Shown piece after piece: positions 9,895 through 18,771 of a stretch of 47,655 nt of DNA. The notes below the pieces were generated by a model. The model saw only the letters and a list, made by a program, of their open reading frames with translations, ran no database searches and had not been told where the DNA came from. Each line of letters begins with the position of its first letter. Positions within the stretch are counted from its first letter, which is position 1. This DNA comes from Roseovarius salinarum (GTDB taxonomy: Bacteria; Pseudomonadota; Alphaproteobacteria; Rhodobacterales; Rhodobacteraceae): contig NZ_PHNT01000020.1 of assembly GCF_002834145.1 (NCBI RefSeq), positions 1-47,655 of the forward strand. The letters run 5' to 3'. The position numbers and the translations under genes are program-made.

Positions 9895-10527
9895 ATGAGC
9901 GACACGCTGACCATCGTCACCCACCCGCTGGTGCAGCACAAGCTGACCCTGATGCGCCAGCGCGACACCACCTCGGCGATGTTCCGCCAGCTGCTGCGCG
10001 AGATCAGCCAGCTTCTGGCCTACGAGGTCACGCGCGACCTGCCGATGACCGAAACGGCGATCGAAACGCCGATGGCGCCGATGAGTGCGCCCGACCTGGC
10101 GGGCCGCGACCTCGCGCTGATCTCGATCCTGCGGGCCGGCAACGGGCTGCTCGACGGGATGCTCGATCTGATGCCGTGGGCGCGGGTGGGCTTCGTCGGG
10201 ATGCAGCGCAACGAGGAAACGCTGCAGCCCGAGCAATACTATTTCAAGGTGCCCGACGCGCTTGACGCGCGCCGCGTGATCGTCGTGGACCCGATGCTGG
10301 CCACCGGCAACACGGCCGTCGCGGCGCTGGATCGGCTCAAGCAGGCGGGTGCGCGCGACCTGCGCTTCCTATGCCTGCTGGCGGCGCCGGAAGGGGCCGA
10401 CAGGCTGGCGCAGGCGCACCCCGATGTGCCGGCGATAACGGCCGCTCTGGACGATCGGTTGGACGAACACGGCTACATCCTGCCCGGCCTCGGCGACGCG
10501 GGCGACCGGATCTACGGGACGGTGTAG
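9895..10527 (+). CDS. upp: Uracil phosphoribosyltransferase
   Basis: A 210-residue enzyme making UMP from uracil and PRPP. The PRPP-binding loop DPMLATGNT (132-140) and the C-terminal uracil-recognition stretch [13 protein letters not shown], with the ILRAGNG motif at 78-84, are intact; full length matches the family. It begins 76 bp after cdd on the same strand and is probably co-transcribed with it. No obvious terminator follows; the next gene is 64 bp downstream. Confidence 0.95.
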   Translation: MSDTLTIVTHPLVQHKLTLMRQRDTTSAMFRQLLREISQLLAYEVTRDLPMTETAIETPMAPMSAPDLAGRDLALISILRAGNGLLDGMLDLMPWARVGFVGMQRNEETLQPEQYYFKVPDALDARRVIVVDPMLATGNTAVAALDRLKQAGARDLRFLCLLAAPEGADRLAQAHPDVPAITAALDDRLDEHGYILPGLGDAGDRIYGTV

Positions 10528-10591
10528 GCCATAAACTGTTTACTCGGTTGAAAAATTGAGGCAGAGTTCCCGCACATCCTGTGGGGGCAAG

Positions 10592-11755
10592 ATGAATATG
10601 CGACGTGTCATCGCGATGGCTGCCATCGCGGCGGTTTGCAGCACCGGATTGGTGCATGCGAAAACGCTCAGGAACAGCGACGGACCGGCCGAGATGCCGC
10701 CGCCGTCCTACGACAAGCGCCAGTACGTGGACAGCGAAGGGTGCGTCTTTGTCCGTGCCGGCATTGACGGGGACACCAAGTGGGTGCCGCGCGTGACGCG
10801 CAACCGCAAGGTGATCTGCGGTTTCAAGCCCAGCTTGCCGGGTTCGCGACGCACGGCCGCCAAGCCCGAGCCGGCGGCCACGCCGGCGCCCGAACGCCAG
10901 CCCGAGCGTGTCGTGCGCAGGGTCCGCGTGACGCCGGCCACGGCGCAAGCGCAGCGCCAACCGCGCGAAAAGACGGCCACGCCCGCCCCCGCCAAACCCG
11001 CGCCGAGGCGCGTCGCGGTGCGCACCGCGCCCGACATGGCGGCCGCGCCCTGCCCGGGGCGCAGCCCGATGACGCGCCAGCACATGCGCAACAACGCGGG
11101 ATTTGCCGTGCGCTGCGGTCCGCAAGCGGAGCCCCCCGTCACGCCGGGAACGGGGCGCAACGTCCGGATCGCGCCGCGGCACGTCTATGAAAAGCAGCTT
11201 CGGGCCAAGCAGGGCGTCCATGTGCCCGAGGGCTACAAACCCGTGTGGGAGGATGACCGGCTGAACCTCAGGCGCGCCCACCAGACCCCGCAGGGCAAGG
11301 CGCGCACTGAGATGATGTGGACGAACACGGTCCCGCGTCGGCTGGTCGAGCGCCCGGTGGAGGCGCGGCCGGCGCCGGTCGCGCGCCTGTCCACGCGGGG
11401 AGCGGCCAAGCCCGCCCCGACGAAGCCCGAGGCCACGTCGAAGACCCGGACCGCGCGCGTTTCCAGCCGTTCCGCCCGGCCCGAGCAGACCGTGACGCGC
11501 CGCGACAGCACGGCGTCGGAACCGGCCAGCCACCGCTACATCCGCGCCGCCGTCTATCCCGACCGCGCCGCTGCGCGCGCTGCCGCCAAACGGTTGGCGG
11601 GGCAGGGGCTGCCGGCGCGGCTGGGCAAGTTCGACCGCGATGGCCGGAGGTTCAGCATGGTGCTGGCGGGCCCGTTCCGCAGCCAGGCGCGGCTGGACGC
11701 GGCCATGGCCACGGTCCGGGCGGCGGGTTTCGGCAACGCGGGATTCATCAGGTAG
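10592..11755 (+). CDS. SPOR-domain protein, exported, proline/alanine-rich linker
   Basis: A 387-residue protein: a signal peptide (RRVIAMAAIAAVCSTGLVHA), a short conserved N-terminal domain with two cysteines (SEGCVFVRAG and KVICGFKP), a long Pro/Ala/Arg-rich disordered region, and a C-terminal SPOR domain (about residues 316-387: RYIRAAVYPDRAAARAAAKRL ... FRSQARLDAAMATVRAAGF). SPOR domains bind glycan strands stripped of stem peptides at the division septum, so a role in septal wall remodelling in the periplasm is likely. The start ATG lies within GGGGCAAGATGAA, identical to the 3' half of the intergenic repeat core found elsewhere in the window. Confidence 0.8.
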   Translation: MNMRRVIAMAAIAAVCSTGLVHAKTLRNSDGPAEMPPPSYDKRQYVDSEGCVFVRAGIDGDTKWVPRVTRNRKVICGFKPSLPGSRRTAAKPEPAATPAPERQPERVVRRVRVTPATAQAQRQPREKTATPAPAKPAPRRVAVRTAPDMAAAPCPGRSPMTRQHMRNNAGFAVRCGPQAEPPVTPGTGRNVRIAPRHVYEKQLRAKQGVHVPEGYKPVWEDDRLNLRRAHQTPQGKARTEMMWTNTVPRRLVERPVEARPAPVARLSTRGAAKPAPTKPEATSKTRTARVSSRSARPEQTVTRRDSTASEPASHRYIRAAVYPDRAAARAAAKRLAGQGLPARLGKFDRDGRRFSMVLAGPFRSQARLDAAMATVRAAGFGNAGFIR

Positions 11756-11783
11756 GCAAAGGCGGCCGCGCGGCGCGGCGCAA

Positions 11784-12809
11784 TCATGTTCCGCAGATGC
11801 CCTGCAGGCGCAGCCAGTCGCCGTCGCTCAGCAGCGGGTCCGGTGTCTTGCCGGCGAAGGGATCCGCCTCGATCAGCCCGAGAGTCGTTTCGCCGGAAAC
11901 GTCGCGCGCGTAGGCATAGGGCCGCGCGCGCACGGACCAGCCTTCGAAACCACGCAGCAGGGTTTCGTCCGGCAAAGGCGCCGGGGCGCTTTGCAGCAGG
12001 TGGTGCGCGTGGTCCGACAGCGTTTCGGTGGCCAGTTCGCCCGTGGTCAGCAGGCGCAGGCTGGCCACCAGCCCGCCGTGATCGAGAAGCCGTGCCAGCG
12101 GGTCGCGCACCCGCGCGCGCAACCGTTCGGCCACGATGTAGCCCGCGGCGACGTCGGGTTCCTCGTAATCCTCGACCAGCGACCGGTTCAGAAGCACCAG
12201 GCCACCGGGCAGATGCGCGGCCTGCCGCACGCCGCCCCGCAGCACGACGATCCGGCCCGGCCCGGCCCGCGCCGGCAGGCGGCGGGCCAGCTTGTCCAGC
12301 GCGGCCTCGCCGCCATTGGCCGTGCAAGGCGGGCCCGTGACCGGGCGCATCTGCGCCAGCAGCGCCTGTCCGATCTCGGTTCGCTTGACCGCCGGCACCA
12401 CCGAGACCGCGTGGTCGCGCACGGCGCCGGGCAGCCAGAACACCGCCAGCACCGCGAGGCCGAGCAACACAAGAAGCCCGCCGGTCAACCGCAGGCGACC
12501 CGGGTGCGGCCGGCGCCGGTCGATCGCCGTGCGCAGCTTCTCGATCGCCGCGATCATGTCCGTTTCGTCGGCGGGAAGTTCCAGGGTCTCCCCCGGGTCG
12601 CCGTCGGGGTGGTAGATGGCGGGAAGATGCCCGGGGTTGGCGCGCGCCACGGCAGGCAGCGACCAGTGCGCCAGCACCCGTTCCCGCAGGTCCGTGATCA
12701 CGAGGGTCGCGTCGCCGATCGACACGATAACATCGCAGCGTTGCGCCTGCGGCGACTCGCGCCACAGGCCCGACGCTTCGAGCCGCTGGTATTCGCTGAG
12801 GGCTGTCAT
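11784..12809 (-). CDS. Membrane protein resembling a degenerate M48-type peptidase
   Basis: A 341-residue protein with a soluble N-terminal domain (~110 residues, possibly a PH-like beta domain: CDVIVSIGDATLVITDLRERVLAHW), one transmembrane span near residues 108-128 (LTGGLLVLLGLAVLAVFWLP) and a C-terminal domain. In the latter, RIVVLRGGVRQAAHLPGG then LVLLNRSLVEDYEEPDVAAGYIVAERLRA has the layout of M48 metallopeptidases, but the expected HExxH is replaced by YIVAERLRA, so zinc catalysis seems lost. It is 73 bp from the next gene upstream on the same strand. Conserved hypothetical in this group as far as I can judge; the peptidase link is my inference. Confidence 0.6.
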   Translation of the reverse strand: MTALSEYQRLEASGLWRESPQAQRCDVIVSIGDATLVITDLRERVLAHWSLPAVARANPGHLPAIYHPDGDPGETLELPADETDMIAAIEKLRTAIDRRRPHPGRLRLTGGLLVLLGLAVLAVFWLPGAVRDHAVSVVPAVKRTEIGQALLAQMRPVTGPPCTANGGEAALDKLARRLPARAGPGRIVVLRGGVRQAAHLPGGLVLLNRSLVEDYEEPDVAAGYIVAERLRARVRDPLARLLDHGGLVASLRLLTTGELATETLSDHAHHLLQSAPAPLPDETLLRGFEGWSVRARPYAYARDVSGETTLGLIEADPFAGKTPDPLLSDGDWLRLQGICGT

Positions 12810-12882
12810 GATCTGCCCGGGGCCTGCTCTGCCTTTGACCCCGACGATAGCATGGCCCCTGCGACCGCGGCAATCGCGCGGC

Positions 12883-14511
12883 TCAGAGCGCGCGCGCGAC
12901 CTTGCGCAGCTCGAACTTCTGGATCTTGCCGGTCGAGGTCTTGGGCAGGTCCTGGAACACCACCGTCTTGGGCGTCTTGAACCCCGCCAGCTTCTCGCGC
13001 GCGAAGGCGATGAGCTCGTCCTCGGTTACATCGGCGCCGTCCTTGGCCTCGATGAAGGCACAGGGCACTTCGCCCCACTTGTCGTGGGGCATTGCGACCA
13101 CGGCGCACAGAAGCACGGCGGGGTGCATCATCAACACGCCTTCCACCTCGACCGAGCTGATGTTCTCGCCGCCCGAGATGATGATGTCCTTCGACCGGTC
13201 GAGGATCTTCATGTAGGTGTCGGGGTGCTGGATGGCGATGTCGCCGGAGTGGTAGTAGCCGCCGGCAAAGGCCTTGGCCGTCGCCTCGGGGTTCTTCAGG
13301 TAGCCCTTCATCACCCCGTTGCCGCGGAACATGATCTCGCCCTGCGTTTCCCCATCCATCGGCACCTGCCTCATGGTGTCCGCGTCCATGACGGTGGCGT
13401 CCTCGATGAAGGGCATCGCGACCCCTGTGCGCGCCTTGATGTCGTAGCGGTCCTCGTCGGGCAACTCGTCCCATTCTGGGTGCCACAGGCATTCGGTGCC
13501 GGGTCCGTAGGTTTCCGTCAGCCCGTAGACCTGCGTGACGTTGAACCCCAGCGGCTCGATGGCGCGCAGCGTCGCCGCCGGGGGCGGCGCACCGGCGGTG
13601 AACACCTCGACTGTGTGGTCGAAGTCGCGGCGCTCGTCCTCGGTGGCGTTCACGATGGCGTTGAGCACGATGGGCGCGCCGCCGAAATGCGTGACGCCCT
13701 CGTCGGCGATGGCGTCGTAGATGTTCTTGGCCGTGATGTCGCGGCAGCACACCAGCGTGCCGCCCACCGCGGGCATCATCCAGGTGTGGCACCAGCCGTT
13801 GCAGTGGAACAGCGGCACGATCGTCAGGTAGCGGGGGCGAAGCGTCATCCGCCAGCTGATGACCTGCCCCATGGCGTTCAGGTAGGCGCCGCGGTGGTGA
13901 TAGACCACGCCCTTGGGCCGGCCGGTGGTGCCGGAGGTGTAGTTCAGGCTGAGGCTTTCCCACTCGTCCTCGGGCATGATCCATTCGAAATCCGGATCGC
14001 CCGAGGCGAGGAACGCTTCGTACTCGGTGTAGTGGCCGTGCGCGTGCACGCCCGCCTGGTCGTCGGCCACCTCGATGATCGTGGGGGCGGGGCCGTCCAT
14101 CCGCTCGATCGCCTCGGCGGCCACCGGCAGGAACTGCGGATCGGCCATCAGCACCGTCGCCTCGCCGTGGTCGAGGATGTAGGCGACGGTGTCCGCTTCC
14201 AGCCGGGTGTTGATGGTGTTGAGCACGGCGCCGCAAGCGGGCACGCCGAAGTGCGCCTCGGCCTGGGCGGGCAGGTTCGGGATGAGCGTGGCCACCACGT
14301 CGCCCGGCCGGGCGCCCAGACCCGCCAGCGCCGAGGCCAGCCGCGTCACCCGCTCGGCATACTCGGCATAGGTCTTGCGGAAACTGCCATAGATCACCGC
14401 CTCGGTGTCGGGGAACACCTGTGCCGCGCGTTTGAGAAACGAAAGCGGCGTGAGCGGCGTGTAGTTCGCCGTGTTCCGGTCAAGACCGGTCTCGTCGGTC
14501 ATCCAGCCCAT
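12883..14511 (-). CDS. Acyl-CoA synthetase (AMP-forming fatty acid-CoA ligase)
   Basis: A 542-residue ANL-superfamily ligase: phosphate-binding YTSGTTGRPKGVVYHH, the adenine-site QVYGLTETYGPG, hinge region LDRSKDIIISGGENISS and C-terminal lysine in PKTSTGKIQKFELRK. The overall form (GWMTDETGLDRNTANYTPLTPLSFL start) is that of the medium/long-chain fatty acyl-CoA synthetase group rather than acetyl-CoA synthetase. It would activate fatty or related carboxylic acids for the beta-oxidation genes that follow from 15.3 kb. The start at 14511 has GGAGG 5 nt upstream. A DmdB-like role (methylmercaptopropionate) cannot be excluded by eye. Confidence 0.85.
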   Translation of the reverse strand: MGWMTDETGLDRNTANYTPLTPLSFLKRAAQVFPDTEAVIYGSFRKTYAEYAERVTRLASALAGLGARPGDVVATLIPNLPAQAEAHFGVPACGAVLNTINTRLEADTVAYILDHGEATVLMADPQFLPVAAEAIERMDGPAPTIIEVADDQAGVHAHGHYTEYEAFLASGDPDFEWIMPEDEWESLSLNYTSGTTGRPKGVVYHHRGAYLNAMGQVISWRMTLRPRYLTIVPLFHCNGWCHTWMMPAVGGTLVCCRDITAKNIYDAIADEGVTHFGGAPIVLNAIVNATEDERRDFDHTVEVFTAGAPPPAATLRAIEPLGFNVTQVYGLTETYGPGTECLWHPEWDELPDEDRYDIKARTGVAMPFIEDATVMDADTMRQVPMDGETQGEIMFRGNGVMKGYLKNPEATAKAFAGGYYHSGDIAIQHPDTYMKILDRSKDIIISGGENISSVEVEGVLMMHPAVLLCAVVAMPHDKWGEVPCAFIEAKDGADVTEDELIAFAREKLAGFKTPKTVVFQDLPKTSTGKIQKFELRKVARAL

Positions 14512-14639
14512 GTGATCCTCCCTGATTCCTTTCCGCACACCGGCGGGGCCCGTGCGACAGTATTGGCTTTGCCGGCACAGGCAACAGCGAAGGTGGCGCC
14601 GCCTTGTTCGGGCCGCCCCGGCGGCCTAGCGTTGGGCGC

Positions 14640-15284
14640 ATGATCATTTCGCGCGGGCGCAACTACATCTTCGTGCACATTCCCAAGACGGGCGGTACGG
14701 CGATGGCCGCCGCGCTGGAGCGGCGCGCGATGGCCGACGACATCCTCGTGGGCGACACCCCGAAGGCGCGCCGCCGGCGCGGTCGGCTGAAGGGGCTGGC
14801 GACCGCCGGGCGGTTGTGGAAGCATTCGACGCTGGCCGACATCGACGGACTTGTGACGTGCGACGAGATCGCGGCGGCCTTCACCTTCACCCTGGTGCGC
14901 AACCCCTGGGACAGGGCGGTGAGCTATTACCACTGGCTGCGCGGCCAGCGGTTCGACCACCCGCACGTGCGCTTGGCGCGGCACCTGGATTTCAGCGGGT
15001 TCGTCAACGCACCGCGGGTGCAGGCGGACATGCGCGCGCACCCCTACGGCCATTACATGACGGCCGCCGACGGGCGCGAACACGCCCGCCTGTTCATCCG
15101 GCTGGAACACCTGGAGGAGGACGCCGGCCCGCTCTGGGCGCATCTGGGGTTCCGGCTGGATGTTCCGGTGACGAACCGTTCGGAGCGCGGGCGCGACTAC
15201 CGCGCCTATTTCACCGATGCCGATGCCGAAACCTGGGGCCGGGTCTGCGCGGCGGACGCGGCGCGCTTCGGCTACGCCTTCTGA
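14640..15284 (+). CDS. Sulfotransferase family protein
   Basis: A 214-residue PAPS-dependent sulfotransferase of the Sulfotransfer_2 type. The 5'-phosphosulfate loop IPKTGGT (14-20) and the 3'-phosphate-binding RNPWDRAVSYY (87-97) are intact, as is FIRLEHLEED near residue 155. No signal peptide or membrane span, so it acts in the cytosol, probably on a saccharide or lipid precursor. It stands alone on the plus strand between two minus-strand genes. The substrate cannot be deduced. The chosen ATG gives the usual short strand before the P-loop. Confidence 0.82.
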   Translation: MIISRGRNYIFVHIPKTGGTAMAAALERRAMADDILVGDTPKARRRRGRLKGLATAGRLWKHSTLADIDGLVTCDEIAAAFTFTLVRNPWDRAVSYYHWLRGQRFDHPHVRLARHLDFSGFVNAPRVQADMRAHPYGHYMTAADGREHARLFIRLEHLEEDAGPLWAHLGFRLDVPVTNRSERGRDYRAYFTDADAETWGRVCAADAARFGYAF

Positions 15285-15287
15285 GGG

Positions 15288-15316
15288 GCGGCGCGCCCGT
15301 CGCGGGGGCGCGCCGC
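15288..15316. terminator. Bidirectional hairpin between sulfotransferase and fadJ
   Basis: Perfect 11-bp GC-only stem GCGGCGCGCCC (15288-15298) / GGGCGCGCCGC (15306-15316) with a 7-nt loop, placed exactly between two convergent genes. It lacks a T-tract, so it may act as a roadblock or RNA 3'-end stabiliser. Confidence 0.55.
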
Positions 15317-15330
15317 GCACGGGCCGGTCG

Positions 15331-17532
15331 TCAGGCCGCCTGCGCGTGCTGGCCGAAGCGGCCGTAGAAGGTCTCGTTCTTCTCGGCCATCTCGCGCAGA
15401 AGGGCGGGGGCGTCGAACCGCCGGCCGTGGCGGCCGGCCAGCGCGTCGCAGCGTTCCACGGCATAGGGGGCGCCAAGGATGTCGAGCCAGGAAAACGGCC
15501 CGCCCGACCATGGCGCGAAGCCCCAGCCGAGGATCGCGCCCACGTCGCCCTCGCGGATGTCCTCCAGCACGCCGTCTTCCAGCGCGCGCACCGCTTCGAG
15601 CACCTGCGCGAACATCAGGCGGTGCTGTACCTCGATCAGCTCGGGCTGGTCGTCCTTGGGCGGGTAGCGCTCGGCCAGCCCCGGCCAGTAGCCCTGACGC
15701 TGTCCCTTCTCGTCGTAGTCGAAGAAGCCCGCGCCGGCCTTGCGGCCCAGCCGGCCCTCGCCTTCCATCCAGAAGATGACCTCGTCCACGGCTTCGTCGG
15801 GATAGTCGTCGCCCATCGCCGCCTTGGTGGCCCGGGCGATCTTGGCCCCCAGTTCGATCGAGGTCTCGTCGACCAGTTGCAGCGGCCCCACGGGGAAACC
15901 GAGCTGCCGTGCCGCGTTGTCGATCAGCGGCGGCGTGACCCCCTCGGCCACCATGCGGATGCCCTCGTTGATGTAGGGGATGATGCAGCGGTTGGCGTAG
16001 AAGAAACGCGCGTCGTTGACGGCGATCGGCGTCTTGCGGATCTGCCGGACGTAATCCAGCGCCTTGGCCACCGCGCGGTCACCGGTCTGCTTGCCCTTGA
16101 TGATTTCCACCAGCTGCATCTTCTCGACCGGCGAGAAGAAGTGGATGCCGATGAACTGCTCGGGGGTGTCGGAGGCCTTGGCCAGATCGGTGATCGGCAG
16201 GGTCGAGGTGTTCGTGGCGAAGATGCAGTCGCCGCCCGCCTCGGCCAGTGCCTTCCGCGTGACCTCGGCCTTGACCGCCGGGTCCTCGAAGACCGCCTCG
16301 ATGATCAGGTCGCAGCCGTTGAGCGCGCCGTAGTCGGTGGTGGCGGTAATTCGCCCGAGTGTCTCGACCTTCTTCTCCTCGGTCGCCTTGCCGCGCTTGA
16401 TACCCTTGTCCATGTAGTCGGCGGTGTAGGCGCGGCCCTTGTCGGCCGCCGCCTGGTCCTGGTCGATCAGCACGACCTCCATGCCCGCCTGCGCGGAAAC
16501 CAGCGCGATGCCCGCGCCCATCATGCCGGCCCCGAGAACGCCCAGCTTCTGCACCCGCTGGTCGGGCGCGTCGGGCCGGTTGGCGCCTTTCTCCAGCGCT
16601 TCCTTGTTGATGAACAGCGACCGGATCATGGCGCTGGAGGAGGGGTTCATCAGCACGTTGACGAACCAGCGCGCCTCGATCTTCAGCGCGGTGTCGAACG
16701 GCACCAGCGCACCCTCGTAGACCGCCGAGAGCAGCGCCTTGGCCGCGGGGAAGGCCCCCTGCGTGCGGCCGTTGACCATGGCGCTCGCGCCCACGAAGGT
16801 CATGAAGCCCTGCGGGTGATAGGGGGCGCCGCCGGGCATCTTGTAGCCCTTTTCGTCCCACGGCTTGACGATGTCCTTGTCGCCGGCCTCCAGCACCCAG
16901 GCCCTGGCCTTGTCCAGCAGCTCGTCCGCCGGCACGACCTCGTCGACCACGCCGGCCGATTTCGCCTTCTTCGGATCGTTCAGCTTGCCTTCCAGCAGCA
17001 GCGGAGAGGCCGCCATCGCCCCCATCTTGCGCACCAGCCGCGTGGTGCCGCCCGCGCCGGGGAAGATGCCCACCATGATCTCGGGCAGGCCGATCTTGGC
17101 CGATGCGTTGTCGGCGGCGAAGATGCGGTGGCAGGCCAGCGGGATCTCGAGCCCGATGCCCAGCGCGGTGCCGGGCAGGGCGGCGGCGATGGGTTTGCCG
17201 CCGCGGTTCTTGTCGTCCATGCCGGCGCGCTCGATCTTGCGCAGGATGGCGTGCATGCCCATCACCCCGTCGAACAGCCCCTGCGCGGGGGCGTCGCCGG
17301 CCTCGTCGCGCATCCGCGCAATCGCGTTCAGGTCCATGCCCCCGGCAAAGCTGTCGTCCTTGCCGCTGGTGATGACGATGCCCTTGACGCCCTCGTCGGC
17401 GAGAGCGTCGTCGACCAGCGTCTCGAGCTCGGTGAAGCCCTCGCGGCTCATGACGTTCATGGATTTGCCGGGCACGTCCCAGCGGATCACGGCGACGCCG
17501 TCGGCGCCCTTGTCCATCTCGAAATCGGTCAT
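15331..17532 (-). CDS. fadJ: Trifunctional-type enoyl-CoA hydratase / 3-hydroxyacyl-CoA dehydrogenase
   Basis: A 733-residue fatty-oxidation complex alpha subunit. The N-terminal crotonase domain has the oxyanion-hole AGGMDLNAI and the two catalytic glutamates in GIGLEIPLACH and GLPEIMVGIFPGAGGT; around residue 325 begins the NAD-binding dehydrogenase fold (VLGAGMMGAGIA), with the dehydrogenase catalytic region IGIHFFSPVEKMQLVEI and two C-terminal 3HCDH modules. It hydrates enoyl-CoA and oxidises 3-hydroxyacyl-CoA. It is the last gene of an operon GST-thiolase-fadJ, 27 bp after the thiolase, with AGGAG before its ATG. Confidence 0.94.
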   Translation of the reverse strand: MTDFEMDKGADGVAVIRWDVPGKSMNVMSREGFTELETLVDDALADEGVKGIVITSGKDDSFAGGMDLNAIARMRDEAGDAPAQGLFDGVMGMHAILRKIERAGMDDKNRGGKPIAAALPGTALGIGLEIPLACHRIFAADNASAKIGLPEIMVGIFPGAGGTTRLVRKMGAMAASPLLLEGKLNDPKKAKSAGVVDEVVPADELLDKARAWVLEAGDKDIVKPWDEKGYKMPGGAPYHPQGFMTFVGASAMVNGRTQGAFPAAKALLSAVYEGALVPFDTALKIEARWFVNVLMNPSSSAMIRSLFINKEALEKGANRPDAPDQRVQKLGVLGAGMMGAGIALVSAQAGMEVVLIDQDQAAADKGRAYTADYMDKGIKRGKATEEKKVETLGRITATTDYGALNGCDLIIEAVFEDPAVKAEVTRKALAEAGGDCIFATNTSTLPITDLAKASDTPEQFIGIHFFSPVEKMQLVEIIKGKQTGDRAVAKALDYVRQIRKTPIAVNDARFFYANRCIIPYINEGIRMVAEGVTPPLIDNAARQLGFPVGPLQLVDETSIELGAKIARATKAAMGDDYPDEAVDEVIFWMEGEGRLGRKAGAGFFDYDEKGQRQGYWPGLAERYPPKDDQPELIEVQHRLMFAQVLEAVRALEDGVLEDIREGDVGAILGWGFAPWSGGPFSWLDILGAPYAVERCDALAGRHGRRFDAPALLREMAEKNETFYGRFGQHAQAA

Positions 17533-17559
17533 CTCTTCAATCTCCTGTCGCTCCGGCGT

Positions 17560-18771
17560 TCAAACGCGCTCGATGATGGTGGCCGCGCCCATGCCCGAGG
17601 CGACGCAGAGCGTGGCCAGCCCCGTCTGCTTGTCGGTGCGTTCCATCTCGTCGAGCAGGGTGCCGATGATGATCGCCCCCGTCGCGCCCAGGGGGTGGCC
17701 CATGGCGATGGCGCCGCCGTTCACGTTCACCTTGTCATGGTCGACGTCGAAGGCCTGCATGAATCGCAGCACGACCGACGAGAACGCCTCGTTCACCTCG
17801 ATCAGGTCGATGTCGGACATCGCCATCCCGCTGTCGGCCAGCGCCTTCTCGGTCGCCGGCACGGGGCCGGTGAGCATGATCGTGGGGTCGGTGCCGATCT
17901 TGGTGGTCTGGCGGATGCGTGCCCGCGGGGTGAGCCCCCATTTCTCGCCGAATGCCTTCGACCCGACGAGCACGCCGGCCGCGCCGTCCACGATGCCGCT
18001 GGAGTTGCCGGCGTGGTGGATGTGCTCGATCCGCTCCAGGTGCGGGTACTTGAGCTTGGCCACCGCGTCGAAGCCCGGCATCTGCTCGCCCATGTCCTTG
18101 AAGCTGGGCTTGAGGCCGCCAAGGCTCTGCATGTCCGTCTCGGGGCGCATGTGCTCGTCCCGGTCGAGGATGGGCAGCCCGTTCCGGTCGCGCACCGTGA
18201 CGACCGAGCGCGCGAACCGCCCGTCGTCCCAGGCCGCCTTGGCACGCTTCTGGCTTTCGACAGCAAAGGCGTCGGCGTCGTCACGCGAAATCCCGAACCG
18301 GGTGGCGATGATGTCGGCCGAGATGCCCTGCGGGACGAAGTAGCTTTCCATCGCCACCGAAGGGTCCACGGCAATGGCCGCGCCGTCGCTGCCCATCTCC
18401 ACGCGGCCCATCATCTCGACCCCGCCGGCGATGTAGCCGTCGCCCGCGCCCGCGCGCACCTGGTTGGCGGCGAGATTCACCGCCTCCATGCCGCTGGCGC
18501 AGAACCGGTTGATGGACAGGCCCGGGATCGCCTCGTCCAGTTCCGAGGCGAGGACGGCCGTCCGCGCAAGGCAGCCGCCCTGTTCCTTGACCTGCGTGGC
18601 GTTGCCCCAGATCACGTCCTCGACGGCGTGGCCGTCGAAGCCGTTGCGCGCCTTCAACGCGTCGAGGACGAGGCTGCTCAGCCGCACGCTGGTGACCTCG
18701 TGCAGGGCGCCGTCGGTGCGCCCCTTGCCGCGCGGGCTTCGCACGGCGTCATAGATGTAGGCGTCGGTCAT
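17560..18771 (-). CDS. fadA: Acetyl-CoA C-acyltransferase (3-ketoacyl-CoA thiolase)
   Basis: A 403-residue thiolase. The acyl-accepting Cys91 (NRFCASGMEA), the NEAFSSV motif, the GGAIAMGHPLGATGA histidine block and the second catalytic cysteine (TLCVASGMGAA) are all present, so it is active by sequence. It cleaves 3-ketoacyl-CoA to acetyl-CoA, the last beta-oxidation step, forming a complex with the adjacent FadJ. Its ATG overlaps the stop of the upstream GST gene by 4 bp (ATGA). Confidence 0.94.
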   Translation of the reverse strand: MTDAYIYDAVRSPRGKGRTDGALHEVTSVRLSSLVLDALKARNGFDGHAVEDVIWGNATQVKEQGGCLARTAVLASELDEAIPGLSINRFCASGMEAVNLAANQVRAGAGDGYIAGGVEMMGRVEMGSDGAAIAVDPSVAMESYFVPQGISADIIATRFGISRDDADAFAVESQKRAKAAWDDGRFARSVVTVRDRNGLPILDRDEHMRPETDMQSLGGLKPSFKDMGEQMPGFDAVAKLKYPHLERIEHIHHAGNSSGIVDGAAGVLVGSKAFGEKWGLTPRARIRQTTKIGTDPTIMLTGPVPATEKALADSGMAMSDIDLIEVNEAFSSVVLRFMQAFDVDHDKVNVNGGAIAMGHPLGATGAIIIGTLLDEMERTDKQTGLATLCVASGMGAATIIERV

